Source: a virus
Direction: 5' to 3' (one strand)
DNA: 41,114 nt
Virus record (IMG/VR): IMGVR_UViG_3300042541_002435
Span: 1-41,114 of that record
Positions within the stretch are counted from its first letter, which is position 1; each line of letters opens with the position of its first letter. Under the pieces are notes generated by a model that ran no database searches, was not told where the DNA came from, and saw nothing but the letters and a program-made list of their open reading frames with translations. Positions 1 to 8,673 of the stretch are shown here, in pieces. Position numbers and translations under genes: made by a program.

Positions 1-115
1 ACGCTTTTTATATCTTTGGGTCGCTTATTTTTCGGGCGACACTTGGAATGAAGAGCTTGCAAAGTTGATTTATCTCCAACGTGAGCAAGCAAGTAAAAGT
101 CTGATAATCAACTAA
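1..115 (+). CDS. 3' part of the origin-spanning small protein gene
   Basis: This open frame has no start in this part and stops with TAA at 113-115. Base 1 completes the codon begun by the last two bases of the window (AC + A = Thr), so it is the C-terminal 37-38 residues of the gene starting at 40963. The joined protein is 88 residues, with an aromatic segment (FLYLWVAYF) near the junction. Function unknown. It is the last gene of the rightward arm and converges on the leftward gene ending at 171. Frame continuity is seen directly; circularity is inferred from it. Confidence 0.75.
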   Translation, partial: RFLYLWVAYFSGDTWNEELAKLIYLQREQASKSLIIN

Positions 116-170
116 TTAACTCAATATTCGCTCCAAAATCATCTTGCTTGCGAGCGTTGGAAAACTTGTA

Positions 171-527
171 CTATGCTTTTTCGTTTAATTGCTTTATACT
201 TAGTTCACCAGTTTGCAACATAAATAAAATATTTGAACCTTCTTCTTTGCCTTTCTTGTGAACATTTTTAATTGATTCAAGATAGGATGCTTTAAGTTCA
301 TAAAACAATTCTGCTAATTTTTCATCTTCCAAAGCCCTTGTAACCGATTGTGAACATGACATTTCAAGTCTTAAATCAATAGTATTTGATGATGTCCTAT
401 TATAAGAAGTTGAATTACTTAGAAAATATTCAACCAAACTGGAAAAGGCATTAAAGAAGGGAAGTGTTTCTTTTCCTAAAGTGCCAATATTCCTATCAGT
501 CTTTAAATTATACGATACTGCTTTCAT
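171..527 (-). CDS. hypothetical 118-residue protein with its own promoter
   Basis: Unrecognised soluble, mostly helical-looking protein, mixed in charge, with a lysine-rich stretch (KNVHKKGKEEG) near residues 87-97. It lies downstream of the terminase gene on the same strand but is separated from it by about 150 bp containing a perfect Bacteroidota promoter (595-625). It can therefore be expressed independently of the late operon. That arrangement fits a moron-type accessory gene (for example exclusion or host modulation), but no motif supports a specific function. It ends 55 bp from the convergent gene that crosses the window ends. Confidence 0.7.
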   Translation of the reverse strand: MKAVSYNLKTDRNIGTLGKETLPFFNAFSSLVEYFLSNSTSYNRTSSNTIDLRLEMSCSQSVTRALEDEKLAELFYELKASYLESIKNVHKKGKEEGSNILFMLQTGELSIKQLNEKA

Positions 528-594
528 ATTTCTTTACAATTTTAAATCTTGATAAACCTTTTGTAGTTGTCATAGTTTCCTTGTGATTGTTTGA

Positions 595-625
595 CAAAAT
601 TAGTAAATATTTTACTTGCCTCCAA
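595..625 (-). promoter_or_regulatory. Bacteroidota-type promoter for the 171-527 gene
   Basis: On the minus strand, -33 TTG (625-623), a 20 bp spacer and a -7 box TAATTTTG (602-595) match TTG-N19/20-TAnnTTTG exactly. The spacer contains the inverted repeat GTAAAATATTTAC, a possible operator. Transcription should start near 588, about 60 nt before the ATG at 527. Confidence 0.7.
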
Positions 626-675
626 GTTTAACTTCAAATAAATTTGATAACAAAATATTTTAAAATCTACGCAAA

Positions 676-2079
676 TTACTCAATAAGCCCTACCTCTCTG
701 CCAAGTTCTTTCTCAGCGAAATAGGCATTGTTTCTTACAAAGTTCATCCCATCTGTTAAAACGTCGAGATAGCGAGAACAGTCAGAAATATGGGAAATAT
801 CCCATCTAACTGCATCATTCTTGTCTATATTTCCGAAGTCATCAGTCTTTACAGAAAGTAAGTCGTGAATTAACAAGTCACATCTTTTGTCAATCTTATA
901 ATTAGTTCTATACATAGTTAAGCACCAGTTAGTAATAGCACCATTACTTTTATGCCTTAACTTGATTCTTTTCGGGAATGAAACCATTTCACAACCTGCA
1001 TCTTCCATATAATTCCTAATCTCAGCAAACTTGCTCCATTCGTCTGAGCCTCCCGATGTATCACCATAAATTATATATTCCCTATCAGTGCCAAACTCGT
1101 TTAAGATATTATGAATAATATCCCTTAGCCTAAGTGGTTTTTTAGAGTCAATTTGCCTATAATCTCTTAGTCTCGTGTTCGCAGCAGTTTTGTCGCTAAA
1201 GTGCTTCAATAGAGCTTCGTCACTACCAATCTCGTAATCTTGAAAGTGTTGTCCTAATACGCAAGTGTCATATTTACCAAAGTCAAATGACAGGTAAATT
1301 GGATATTCATCGAACATTGGTACTTCGTTGCAGGTGTGTGTGTTGTAGTGAAATCTATGATAGAAAGGATTTTCTACTTGTGTAGTTCCCCACTCTCCTA
1401 AACGAACAACCCGATACTTGTTCTCGTCAGTATGCTTGTAAGAATTTAATAGTTTGTAATCCATTTCGGTTGCAAACTTATTGTCTTCAATAGTGTATTT
1501 TCTACGATTAGCCATTGAATAAAGGGACTCTAAGAACTCTTCCTCTGTCTCAGGAACATCAAAGAACATCTTTTTTAGCCAATGCTTTTCTGAAACAGGG
1601 TTGAACATCAATATAAAGCGAATCTTTGGGTCAGCACGATAAGACGAAATAATATCAAGAAAGTCATTCTTGGATACTTGGTCAATCTCATCTATAATCA
1701 CATAACGAATATTAGCCATACCTTTTGACTTCCCACCTTCACAGAAGTCAAAAAACAAATGATTTCCATTATTAAATCTAATCCATCTTGACATATTATT
1801 AAACGTAAATGCCATGTGTGAGTCAATCTTATAATGCTCTGCTACATCTTTAATAGGTTTAAAGGCTCTTAATCTAAGTACAGAGCCTTCGTTTCGATAC
1901 CAAATAGCATTTGCACCCTTTTCAGTCCAAAGTTTCTTTAAAAGCCACTGAATACAAGAGTGTGTTTTCGAGGAGTTTCTGCCTCCGTATAAAATAGTAA
2001 TAGGCTTATCGTCTGACTGCGTGAGCGTGGTCAAGTCGAAATAAGCCTTATTTAATTCCTCTAATGAATATGCAAACAT
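676..2079 (-). CDS. terminase large subunit (TerL)
   Basis: ATP-driven DNA packaging motor and headful/end nuclease, acting at the portal vertex. The N-terminal ATPase shows a Walker A variant GGRNSSKT (residues 32-39), Walker B VIIDEID (127-133, D130/E131) and coupling motif FNP (159-161). The C-terminal RNase H-like nuclease shows metal-binding candidates D266 (LSFDFG), D340 (YGDTSGG) and D433 (SDCSRYLDV). At 467 residues it has normal length for the Terminase_3/PBSX-like group. It starts at ATG 2079, one base after the spanin-like gene. It is near the end of the late operon, whereas many phages place terminase first. No small terminase is adjacent. Confidence 0.95.
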   Translation of the reverse strand: MFAYSLEELNKAYFDLTTLTQSDDKPITILYGGRNSSKTHSCIQWLLKKLWTEKGANAIWYRNEGSVLRLRAFKPIKDVAEHYKIDSHMAFTFNNMSRWIRFNNGNHLFFDFCEGGKSKGMANIRYVIIDEIDQVSKNDFLDIISSYRADPKIRFILMFNPVSEKHWLKKMFFDVPETEEEFLESLYSMANRRKYTIEDNKFATEMDYKLLNSYKHTDENKYRVVRLGEWGTTQVENPFYHRFHYNTHTCNEVPMFDEYPIYLSFDFGKYDTCVLGQHFQDYEIGSDEALLKHFSDKTAANTRLRDYRQIDSKKPLRLRDIIHNILNEFGTDREYIIYGDTSGGSDEWSKFAEIRNYMEDAGCEMVSFPKRIKLRHKSNGAITNWCLTMYRTNYKIDKRCDLLIHDLLSVKTDDFGNIDKNDAVRWDISHISDCSRYLDVLTDGMNFVRNNAYFAEKELGREVGLIE

Positions 2080-2080
2080 T

Positions 2081-2500
2081 TTATTTTATTTTATTGGGCT
2101 TGACCAATACCCTTTTATACCACTTAGACCAGCAATCCTTAGTATAGTATTGTATATTTCCCGTTTCTTCTAAATGCTTTAACTCCTCACAACAACTATT
2201 CTCAGCACTCTTTATGGTTTTGATTTCTTTTCTCTGCTCTGCAATAATTACTTGTAATTTTTGGTCATTATCTTTCGATGCGTCAATAGTTTGTTGTAGC
2301 TCAAATATAGAAATTTGATAATTAGCAATTGTAGAGCTATCCTTTTTTGCCCTTAATTGAAGTTCTGAATTTTTCTTATCAAGTCGGCTCAACTCCTTCT
2401 TGTTTTGGTGTTTTTCAATCTTGGTAGCCAAGAAGAAAACCCCTACACAAGCAAGGATTGAAATAATATTTTGTGCGTTAAAAAAACTTAAAAATTTCAT
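2081..2500 (-). CDS. spanin-like membrane-anchored coiled-coil protein
   Basis: This 139-residue protein has one N-terminal membrane segment (about residues 10-26) followed by a long charged helix (about 30-105) predicted to form a coiled coil, then a short cysteine- and lysine-containing tail. This is the layout of an inner-membrane spanin (Rz type), which joins the membranes in the last step of Gram-negative lysis. It follows the lysozyme gene by 7 bp, as expected. No partner outer-membrane lipoprotein (Rz1) was found nearby, so the role rests on topology and position rather than sequence identity. Confidence 0.6.
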   Translation of the reverse strand: MKFLSFFNAQNIISILACVGVFFLATKIEKHQNKKELSRLDKKNSELQLRAKKDSSTIANYQISIFELQQTIDASKDNDQKLQVIIAEQRKEIKTIKSAENSCCEELKHLEETGNIQYYTKDCWSKWYKRVLVKPNKIK

Positions 2501-2507
2501 AATATAT

Positions 2508-2957
2508 TTATTTAAAATAAAGCTCTGCCTCTTTCTTTCTCCTAATCGTTAATCCCTTTAATTCAACTAAACTTCCATTTACTCGCCCTTTGTTCCATTT
2601 TAAAAACTCTTGCCCAACTGTCTTGTCGTTTGGATTTTTTGCAACCTTTCTAAAAATTGTGCTTTTTATAAAAGCACTCGCACCAATGTTATAAATCAAG
2701 GAACATAGTGCGTCAAATTGATTTTGATTTACATTGCTTGGAATAAAAGGCTCAAAGTCCCTTTCGAGTGTGGCTTTTATAAGCTCAGTAGCTTCTTGTT
2801 CGGCAATTGGCTTGTCACTCATTAATACTCTTCTTCCATCAAGATAATATGTAGAGCCGTACCCGATGGTTATTACGCCTACCGAATCTGTATATGGATT
2901 TGAAGAAAACCTCTCAAATTCCTTTATTAAATCAATGCCATATTTACTTATCTTCAT
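2508..2957 (-). CDS. endolysin, GH24 phage-type lysozyme
   Basis: Cleaves peptidoglycan glycan strands to release phage. The 149-residue protein carries the GH24 signature: catalytic Glu15 in KEFERF, Asp24 in YTDSVG and Thr30 in TIGYG, followed by the usual helical lobe (FDALCSLIYNIG). There is no signal peptide, so it should need a holin to reach the wall; holin-like genes lie just upstream in the operon. Its start overlaps the end of the secreted-protein gene by 4 bp (ATGA type). Length and motif order are typical of P22/lambda-like T4 lysozyme relatives. Confidence 0.95.
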   Translation of the reverse strand: MKISKYGIDLIKEFERFSSNPYTDSVGVITIGYGSTYYLDGRRVLMSDKPIAEQEATELIKATLERDFEPFIPSNVNQNQFDALCSLIYNIGASAFIKSTIFRKVAKNPNDKTVGQEFLKWNKGRVNGSLVELKGLTIRRKKEAELYFK

Positions 2958-4840
2958 AAATTCATCTTCACAACACTTGTAAATCGCCCGTAGGTTTTAA
3001 TTTTATACCCTTTTCCGTTAATTTCAAATTTGTGTTCTTTTACGTCATCAGGGTTGCAAAATCCATCTAATCCGAGAACCAATACCTCTTTATCCTTAAT
3101 TTTATAGGCGATTAATACTGATTTTTCATAATATGATTTCGTAGGTAAAGATACGAAATTCCACTCAGAATTGTATTCAATTATGTCCTTATTCTCACTC
3201 ATTGCCCAAATTCCTGACATTATCCAATCAATATTTTTCATTGGCTGCGATGGATACTTACTTAAATTTTCACCGTGCTTTATAGGTAATTGGTTTCCAT
3301 TCACGTCATTTGCACCCCACCCCCAATCTGACTTATTTTCAGACCAAGTATTAGGGTCACTCCAACAATCTAAACCATCTCCAACCAAAGTCCAAACGCC
3401 CCAATTAAATGCTACCGATGGTGTAACTTTAGGTTTTACTTGTGCAAAATATATTCCCTCACTTGATTCTACCCTTACCCTTTCTAAGTCGAAAGTGCTT
3501 ATTGGCTCTTGGTCGAACCAAATGGTAGCCAACATTACTTTACTGGGATTGTATTTTCTATTTAAAAGCAATTCGGTCAAATAATGATGGATAATACCTT
3601 CCTCGACAGGTAGGTTTTGATACCCCCCTATATGCCCCACCTCGACATATTTAGCATAGGTAAAATTAACCGAAACGTATTCGCCAAATCTGCCTTTAAA
3701 TTCATCTAAATTACCATCAAAAGTTAATAAATTACTAAAATCTTGACCGTATCCTTGAAATATAGGGCGACCCATGTTTATGCCTCCAACAGTCCAAAGT
3801 GCCATTTGGGCAGTATGGGGATTGTTTTGCCAAAATTCCAAACACCTTATCAATTTGTCTTGTCTTTTGTGCCAACGATTGCCAACCGTTTCCCAATTTA
3901 GCATTATATAACCTAAATCCCTATTGGGAAAATAAACCTTCTCTACAAAACTTTTTAGTAAAACGTCAGCATCTATCGACTCGCACCATAAGTCCATTGC
4001 CTCTTGTGTGCTTACATAAGCAGTAGGGCAACCTAACTCTAAAAGCCACGCATCACTCACAAAGGCATACCCTTTGCTATCGTTTCTACTTTTTACAAAA
4101 CTTACACCTTTTCTTAAATAATTATTCACCCCTATCTCTCTACTCGGAGTAGGCTGCATAACTACATACTTATTTTTTGGCAAGGTGAAGTCGGGAAATT
4201 TTAAGTCAAAATCCATTAGATGATAGCTCAAATTAGTCTTGTAACCCTTTGGCTTTAAAAAGTATTTTCCATTATCATTCCAAGTATCCTTTTGACCAAT
4301 TGAGATGTATCCTTGACTCCAAGCACCGTAATCATAAAAGCTCTTTTGATTAGCAACTATTGGTGCAAAGTCATAGCCATTCATACCTTTTATAACACCT
4401 CTTTTTGATGGAGCTTTATCCCAATTGTAAGGCTCTATCCAATATCTCGGATTTTGATAATTTACATTAACAGGAAAGACGACAGTCTCCTCATTTGGTG
4501 GAGCTATAACAGTGTCAGGAGGTGTAACAATATCGGGTGGCTTAACTACATCACCCAAATCTTTTTCATTTTTCTTTATATTAAACAAAGAAAATCCTTC
4601 AAACTTTAAGTCAAAGGCTGTAAAGTTCTTGGCAAATATTCCATCAGTTGTAAAGGCTGTATTTTTGCCACGAAAAACCACTCCTACTGAATCGTTTTTC
4701 ATAAAAACAACAAATGTATTTCCTGTTGAATCAGTGGTCAGTATTTGTGTCTTTTGGGCAAAAACTCCCATCGAGAAGAATAGTAAACAAATCACTCTTA
4801 GTGCCTTACTTCTCATAAGCTCAAATGTATGTTTTTTCAT
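2954..4840 (-). CDS. large secreted protein with signal peptide, possible glycosidase-like fold
   Basis: This 628-residue protein begins with a classical Sec signal (basic start, hydrophobic CLLFFSMGVFA, likely signal peptidase I cut before QKT). A small beta-like domain follows to about residue 85, then a Pro/Thr-rich linker (about 94-116), then a large Trp/Tyr-rich domain. Its segment YIMLNWETV resembles a strand end with an acidic residue in TIM-barrel glycoside hydrolases, but I cannot name a family. It lies between holin-like and lysozyme genes and overlaps the latter. It could be a secreted depolymerase, an envelope-modifying protein or a receptor-related protein. Confidence 0.8.
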   Translation of the reverse strand: MKKHTFELMRSKALRVICLLFFSMGVFAQKTQILTTDSTGNTFVVFMKNDSVGVVFRGKNTAFTTDGIFAKNFTAFDLKFEGFSLFNIKKNEKDLGDVVKPPDIVTPPDTVIAPPNEETVVFPVNVNYQNPRYWIEPYNWDKAPSKRGVIKGMNGYDFAPIVANQKSFYDYGAWSQGYISIGQKDTWNDNGKYFLKPKGYKTNLSYHLMDFDLKFPDFTLPKNKYVVMQPTPSREIGVNNYLRKGVSFVKSRNDSKGYAFVSDAWLLELGCPTAYVSTQEAMDLWCESIDADVLLKSFVEKVYFPNRDLGYIMLNWETVGNRWHKRQDKLIRCLEFWQNNPHTAQMALWTVGGINMGRPIFQGYGQDFSNLLTFDGNLDEFKGRFGEYVSVNFTYAKYVEVGHIGGYQNLPVEEGIIHHYLTELLLNRKYNPSKVMLATIWFDQEPISTFDLERVRVESSEGIYFAQVKPKVTPSVAFNWGVWTLVGDGLDCWSDPNTWSENKSDWGWGANDVNGNQLPIKHGENLSKYPSQPMKNIDWIMSGIWAMSENKDIIEYNSEWNFVSLPTKSYYEKSVLIAYKIKDKEVLVLGLDGFCNPDDVKEHKFEINGKGYKIKTYGRFTSVVKMNL

Positions 4841-4877
4841 AATAATTTTATGTTTTTGTGACTAAATATACTAAATA

Positions 4878-5123
4878 TTATCGCCTTTTTTCTAATTCTT
4901 CTAATCTTTTCACACGCTTCTCTATATCTAAAACCTCGTCCTTCATGCCTATCAATCTCAATATTTTTATAATATAATAAATAGCGAAAAGAGTAGCCAT
5001 GAAAATTCTTATACCATCTTCGGTACTCCTATAAATAGTAATACCATTAAATAATGTTATGGTTGCGACAAATGCAAAAAACGGCTCAAAGACTCCAAGT
5101 ATTGTCTTAACTGAGACCTCCAT
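4878..5123 (-). CDS. small holin-like membrane protein
   Basis: This 81-residue protein has two hydrophobic segments (about 10-28 and 39-55) and then a charged helical tail (DIEKRVKRLEELEKRR) of coiled-coil character. This topology is common in small phage holins and holin-associated proteins. It sits in the lysis region and overlaps the upstream membrane-protein gene by 67 bp. Whether it is the pore-forming holin, an antiholin or a helper cannot be told from sequence. Confidence 0.65.
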   Translation of the reverse strand: MEVSVKTILGVFEPFFAFVATITLFNGITIYRSTEDGIRIFMATLFAIYYIIKILRLIGMKDEVLDIEKRVKRLEELEKRR

Positions 5124-5500
5124 TTCGGGTTATATATATCAAAAAATAAAAAAAAACCTACAATGATTATATTTAAATAATCGCTATAACCCTTATTGTA
5201 AGGGTATAGTGTTAGTAATATTCCTAAATTATATAGAAATTTTGACAATACAATCCAAAATGCCAACCTTAAAATCATCTGTTTTCTATTATAGAAGATA
5301 AGTAATAATGGCAACTCGTTTAGTACGAAATAAATATTACCCCTTATTGATTTATCCATTCTCACTATATTAAACACAGAGTTCAAGTTTACACTAAACT
5401 CTCCATTGTCAGTAAACGACATAAATAGTGTACTTAAAGCTATAGAATAAAAGGCATATATTAATCTACTATCCACGAGGTTCGGGTCGTGGCTCTCCAT
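5057..5500 (-). CDS. multi-pass membrane protein of the lysis region
   Basis: A 147-residue protein with about four hydrophobic segments (LIYAFYSIALSTLFMSF, VLNELPLLLIF, LAFWIVLSKFLYNLGILL, LNIIIVGFFLFF) and little soluble sequence. It overlaps both neighbours (5469-5558 and 4878-5123), showing tight translational packing. No family recognised. Position between two holin-like genes suggests a part in lysis or membrane exclusion. The start at 5500 keeps the first membrane segment. Confidence 0.65.
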   Translation of the reverse strand: MESHDPNLVDSRLIYAFYSIALSTLFMSFTDNGEFSVNLNSVFNIVRMDKSIRGNIYFVLNELPLLLIFYNRKQMILRLAFWIVLSKFLYNLGILLTLYPYNKGYSDYLNIIIVGFFLFFDIYNPKWRSQLRQYLESLSRFLHLSQP

Positions 5501-5558
5501 TAGCCAAAGTAGCTATAACAGGCTTCACTGGTTTTGGTTTTTTAATTTTCTTCGCCAT
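5469..5558 (-). CDS. possible 29-residue Lys/Pro-rich peptide
   Basis: An ATG at 5558 opens a 29-codon frame rich in Lys and Pro (starts MAKKIKKPKPVKP). It overlaps the end of the holin gene by 17 bp and the start of the next membrane protein by 32 bp. Small Lys/Pro-rich proteins occur in many phages of this group, but this frame is too short to judge by codon use. It fills an otherwise unexplained 41 bp gap. Confidence 0.35.
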   Translation of the reverse strand: MAKKIKKPKPVKPVIATLANGEPRPEPRG

Positions 5559-6027
5559 TTTTTATATCAAATTTTTCGTTTATAATATTAGTTAATTGCA
5601 CTGGCAGCTTCATTCCTAAGTTCTTCATAATTGAGTTCACTTCTCTTACAATCAAAACACCATAAACAAACGGGTTAAATGATTTTAAGAAGTCAAAACT
5701 CTTTCCATCTACCTCAAAGTTAATTAAAACATGAGAAGTTATCAGGTACAGTGAATACTTCATTGTCTTGTTGAGTAGCTTATTAATTAGCTCGGTTAGG
5801 CTTGGTTTTGATTTCTGTATAAACCAAATCTCGTACAATTTAGCACCCAAATCGAGCATTATTACAATCAATAACCATACTAAGTATTTAAAGTCTGCAA
5901 AGATAAAAACCCTTACAAAGTCGAGAAACATCCCAACACTTATACCTAATACCCAAATCTTTCCATTAACCCAAAACTCAAATAAGTCTTTCTTAATGTC
6001 AAACGCTAATTCTGTTAAGTTATTCAT
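5542..6027 (-). CDS. phage holin family protein
   Basis: Membrane protein of about 161 residues that resembles the Phage_holin_4 (TcdE/Cph1-type) family: a central LDLGAKLYEIW segment and a C-terminal VREVNSIMKNLGMKLP that matches the family's E-x-x-S-I-x-x-N-x-x-x-L-G-x-x-x-P ending. Three hydrophobic segments are visible. The start at 6027 (MNNLTE) is preferred over an in-frame ATG at 6048, which would lie against the hairpin after the capsid gene. It opens the lysis set, directly after the capsid gene. Confidence 0.75.
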   Translation of the reverse strand: MNNLTELAFDIKKDLFEFWVNGKIWVLGISVGMFLDFVRVFIFADFKYLVWLLIVIMLDLGAKLYEIWFIQKSKPSLTELINKLLNKTMKYSLYLITSHVLINFEVDGKSFDFLKSFNPFVYGVLIVREVNSIMKNLGMKLPVQLTNIINEKFDIKNGEEN

Positions 6028-6030
6028 AAT

Positions 6031-6064
6031 TATAATATAAAACCCCACACTAAGCGTGTTAGTG
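6031..6064 (-). terminator. possible terminator/attenuator after the capsid gene
   Basis: On the minus strand a hairpin CACTAA-CACGC-TTAGTG (6064-6059 with 6053-6048) is followed by GGGGTTTTATATT. A flanking CCACAC/GTGTGG pairing could extend it. It sits between the capsid stop (6108) and the holin start (6027), where partial termination would keep lysis gene expression below capsid level. Confidence 0.45.
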
Positions 6065-6107
6065 CCTAATATGAGGTGTTTTGTGTGGATTTAGACTTCT
6101 ACCTTTA

Positions 6108-7460
6108 TTAAGCAATACTTGTGATAGCATCAACAAGTTTTCCGTAGTAGATGCCAGTTGTTGGATTCATGTCGGCACACCCAAAGGCAGGACGAGTAAA
6201 TACTTCATACTGTGCTTTCGCTTGAATATTAAATGTTGGATTTGCGTCACAAGCCAACGTAGAAACGTGTGGAGTGTGAATAAACATATCCATCGGCAAG
6301 GTCATATTTCCGTTACGGCAATTGCCAATTGTAATTGGAAGCACACCTACGTCACGGAAATTTTTGATTTTCTCAACCATTTTACCAGTTGTAGCCCAAT
6401 AGTACTCATTCGGAGTATTGTATCTTGAGTCCCCATATAGGGTTAGCCAAAACATTGCTGCCACGTTAGCCTCTAACAAGAAGAATGAGCCATCGCCATA
6501 TTTTGCGTCAATTGAATCATCTTGAACGTATTCTCCTAAGAAACCTAATGCTCTACGAAGCACAGCACCAGTGTCAATTCCTGCATCATTTACTCCTGAT
6601 TGGACACCAACTTCTGCTAATAATTTAGCAAATATGCTACCGCCAATTAAAGTCATGCCTTGACCGCAACGTGGGTGACGACGAATAAAATCTTCCATAA
6701 ACAAACGGAATAAGTTAGCGTCAATTCTTTTTAATCCGTAAGGGACTGCACCAGTCACACTCGAAGTCAATACAGGCAATTCCCAAGTATCCGCACCAAC
6801 AGGGTCGCCAGTTAATACATCCTCAGCCCAATTATACCCAGCACCAGCCTTTAATTTCTCTAAAGTGTGGTTGTTGATTTTCCACAATTGACCCGTGAAT
6901 GGTGCATTGAATGAGTGGTATATTTTCTCAGATAGCAATTTTGCGTTGTATAACCTATCAAAATTGCCAGTTGTTGAAAGCTCATTAATTGCTCTTTGCA
7001 ATACAGCAGCAGCAGCTTGACCACCCCCAGTTCTACGTGCATCCAATACTTGATTGTAATAAGGTGCTACGTCACAGCACATATTATCCCAATCCTTATG
7101 AGTCAAGGTAGTTTTGAAAAACACACATTGTTCAATCGAGAATGGAGTGGTAGCGGTTGTTGGCGTTGCTGTTTCGCCACTTGCACAGGTAAAGTCTGCA
7201 CAATCTGTGTCTAATTCGGTACAATCAGGAGTTTGGTATTCCAAAGTTACCCCGAAATTACCATCTCCATCTTTCCAAATCTTAGAAGCACAGTCTCTTG
7301 GGTCTAACGCTTCTACTACCCTGTCTTGTCTTTGAGACATTACTGCCTTTAATGCTCCATAGCTTGAGGCATCACCTTGTAGGGATTGCATACCTGTTGC
7401 TAATTGCAAATTCACTGTTAGAGACGTAGGGCAAATCTCAGGAATATTTCTTACTGCCAT
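6108..7460 (-). CDS. putative major capsid protein
   Basis: A 450-residue protein placed directly after a coiled-coil scaffold-like gene and three genes after the portal, the usual place for the major capsid protein. It has mixed alpha/beta sequence of HK97-like length, but no family motif I can name, so the call rests on size and context. It is strikingly cysteine-rich (about a dozen Cys, including DTDCADFTC and NMCCDV), which is unusual for a capsid protein assembled in the reducing cytoplasm. The start at 7460 (MAVRNIPEI) follows the scaffold gene by 22 bp. Confidence 0.75.
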   Translation of the reverse strand: MAVRNIPEICPTSLTVNLQLATGMQSLQGDASSYGALKAVMSQRQDRVVEALDPRDCASKIWKDGDGNFGVTLEYQTPDCTELDTDCADFTCASGETATPTTATTPFSIEQCVFFKTTLTHKDWDNMCCDVAPYYNQVLDARRTGGGQAAAAVLQRAINELSTTGNFDRLYNAKLLSEKIYHSFNAPFTGQLWKINNHTLEKLKAGAGYNWAEDVLTGDPVGADTWELPVLTSSVTGAVPYGLKRIDANLFRLFMEDFIRRHPRCGQGMTLIGGSIFAKLLAEVGVQSGVNDAGIDTGAVLRRALGFLGEYVQDDSIDAKYGDGSFFLLEANVAAMFWLTLYGDSRYNTPNEYYWATTGKMVEKIKNFRDVGVLPITIGNCRNGNMTLPMDMFIHTPHVSTLACDANPTFNIQAKAQYEVFTRPAFGCADMNPTTGIYYGKLVDAITSIA

Positions 7461-7482
7461 TTGTGTTGTATGGATTTAATTA

Positions 7483-8388
7483 CTATATAAAATACTTTGG
7501 TTCAACTATTTGTGTTTTTTGTTGTGGATTTAAAGTGGGATTGAATGGTACTGGGTCAGGGTTTTCTGATTTTTTATTTAAACCATACTTGATTAAAGCC
7601 GATTTAACCAAAGAATCAATTGTCAAAACTATTCCATCGGATACTACTGACATACTTTCGTCAGATGAGTTTCTAATTATAAGTTGTTTGGTATTTTTAT
7701 CTAAGACAAGTTTTGCCTTTACCTTCTCAGTACCAAAAACTTCTGTTTCAATATACTTCTTCGCTGCACCATAAACTACATCATCTACTAATTCGGGGTT
7801 TAGGTCGATTAAAATACCGCTTTTCATAGCAGAGTTTGTAATCTTTTCTCTAATACTCGCCTTTTTAAATGACTCCAATTCTTTCTTGATGTCCTCATTC
7901 TCGTCTTTGTAAGCCTTAACCGATTCGGCAGGAATGTGAGTTTTCTTTAATTCTGAAATCTCTGCTTCTTTAGCTGCAATTAAAGCCTTCGAGTCTGCGT
8001 CAGACACGCCCTCTTTCACCTTTGATTTAAGTGTCTCCACTTCTGACTTTAAGGATTCAACTTTGGCTTTATAAGCTGTTACAATGCCTTTGCTTTTATC
8101 CTTAGTCTCTGTTGGAATTGTGTCTCCTAAAAGCTCTAAATGGTCTGCGAGTGTAGAGTCAATTGAATCCATAAACGCTTTTTTAGCCTCTTTGTGCCAC
8201 TTGTCCTTATTCTTACCTACAATGGTAGGGGAGTTTTCTGCTTCTGTAAGACTAAATAAGTTGGATTTTACCCCTTCTGCAATGTCGTCTTCAATTGTAA
8301 TTTCTGATAGTTTTGCAAGGTTTGCCTCGCCAAGTTTTACTAATGTTTCTGAATCTAATTTAGACTCCAAGATTGCTTTGATATTCAT
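7483..8388 (-). CDS. putative capsid scaffold protein
   Basis: A 301-residue, highly charged and mostly helical protein with a central coiled coil (about residues 105-180, Lys/Glu/Ser-rich repeats such as KVESLKSEVETLKSKV). It lies immediately before the major capsid gene. Scaffold proteins of tailed phages have this composition and position; they guide shell assembly and are then released or cut. No protease motif is evident, so maturation, if any, would rely on another enzyme. Confidence 0.7.
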   Translation of the reverse strand: MNIKAILESKLDSETLVKLGEANLAKLSEITIEDDIAEGVKSNLFSLTEAENSPTIVGKNKDKWHKEAKKAFMDSIDSTLADHLELLGDTIPTETKDKSKGIVTAYKAKVESLKSEVETLKSKVKEGVSDADSKALIAAKEAEISELKKTHIPAESVKAYKDENEDIKKELESFKKASIREKITNSAMKSGILIDLNPELVDDVVYGAAKKYIETEVFGTEKVKAKLVLDKNTKQLIIRNSSDESMSVVSDGIVLTIDSLVKSALIKYGLNKKSENPDPVPFNPTLNPQQKTQIVEPKYFI

Positions 8389-8392
8389 ATAT

Positions 8393-8671
8393 CTATTTTT
8401 TTGTGTACTTTCTTAATGGCTTATATCCACGTTTTGAGATATAGGCGTATGGTGCGTACTTTAAATCTCCTTTAAGGTTGTAAAATTCTACAATATCTTT
8501 AGGATTATAAACTACTTCCGAATCTTTCGGCACTTCTATCGAAGCGGTTATAGGTGCTTGTGGCTCTAAAACAACTTCGTCAGTAACCTCTAACTGTTCT
8601 GTTTCTTGTAGTTCTTCAACCAAAATTGACTCTTGAACTTCGATAACTTCTGTTTTTTTGCCTCTTGCCAT
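8393..8671 (-). CDS. small hypothetical head-module protein
   Basis: A 92-residue protein with an acidic Glu/Val-rich first half (about residues 8-50) and a basic C-terminus (SKRGYKPLRKYTKK). It is packed tightly between a 52-residue gene (2 bp gap) and the scaffold gene (4 bp gap), so it is likely made with the head proteins. It could be a decoration or internal protein. No family recognised. Confidence 0.6.
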   Translation of the reverse strand: MARGKKTEVIEVQESILVEELQETEQLEVTDEVVLEPQAPITASIEVPKDSEVVYNPKDIVEFYNLKGDLKYAPYAYISKRGYKPLRKYTKK

Positions 8672-8673
8672 GA

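Noticed and set aside
3171-3584. 137-residue plus-strand frame inside the secreted protein gene
   Set aside because: Antisense shadow of a gene with signal peptide and consistent coding character.
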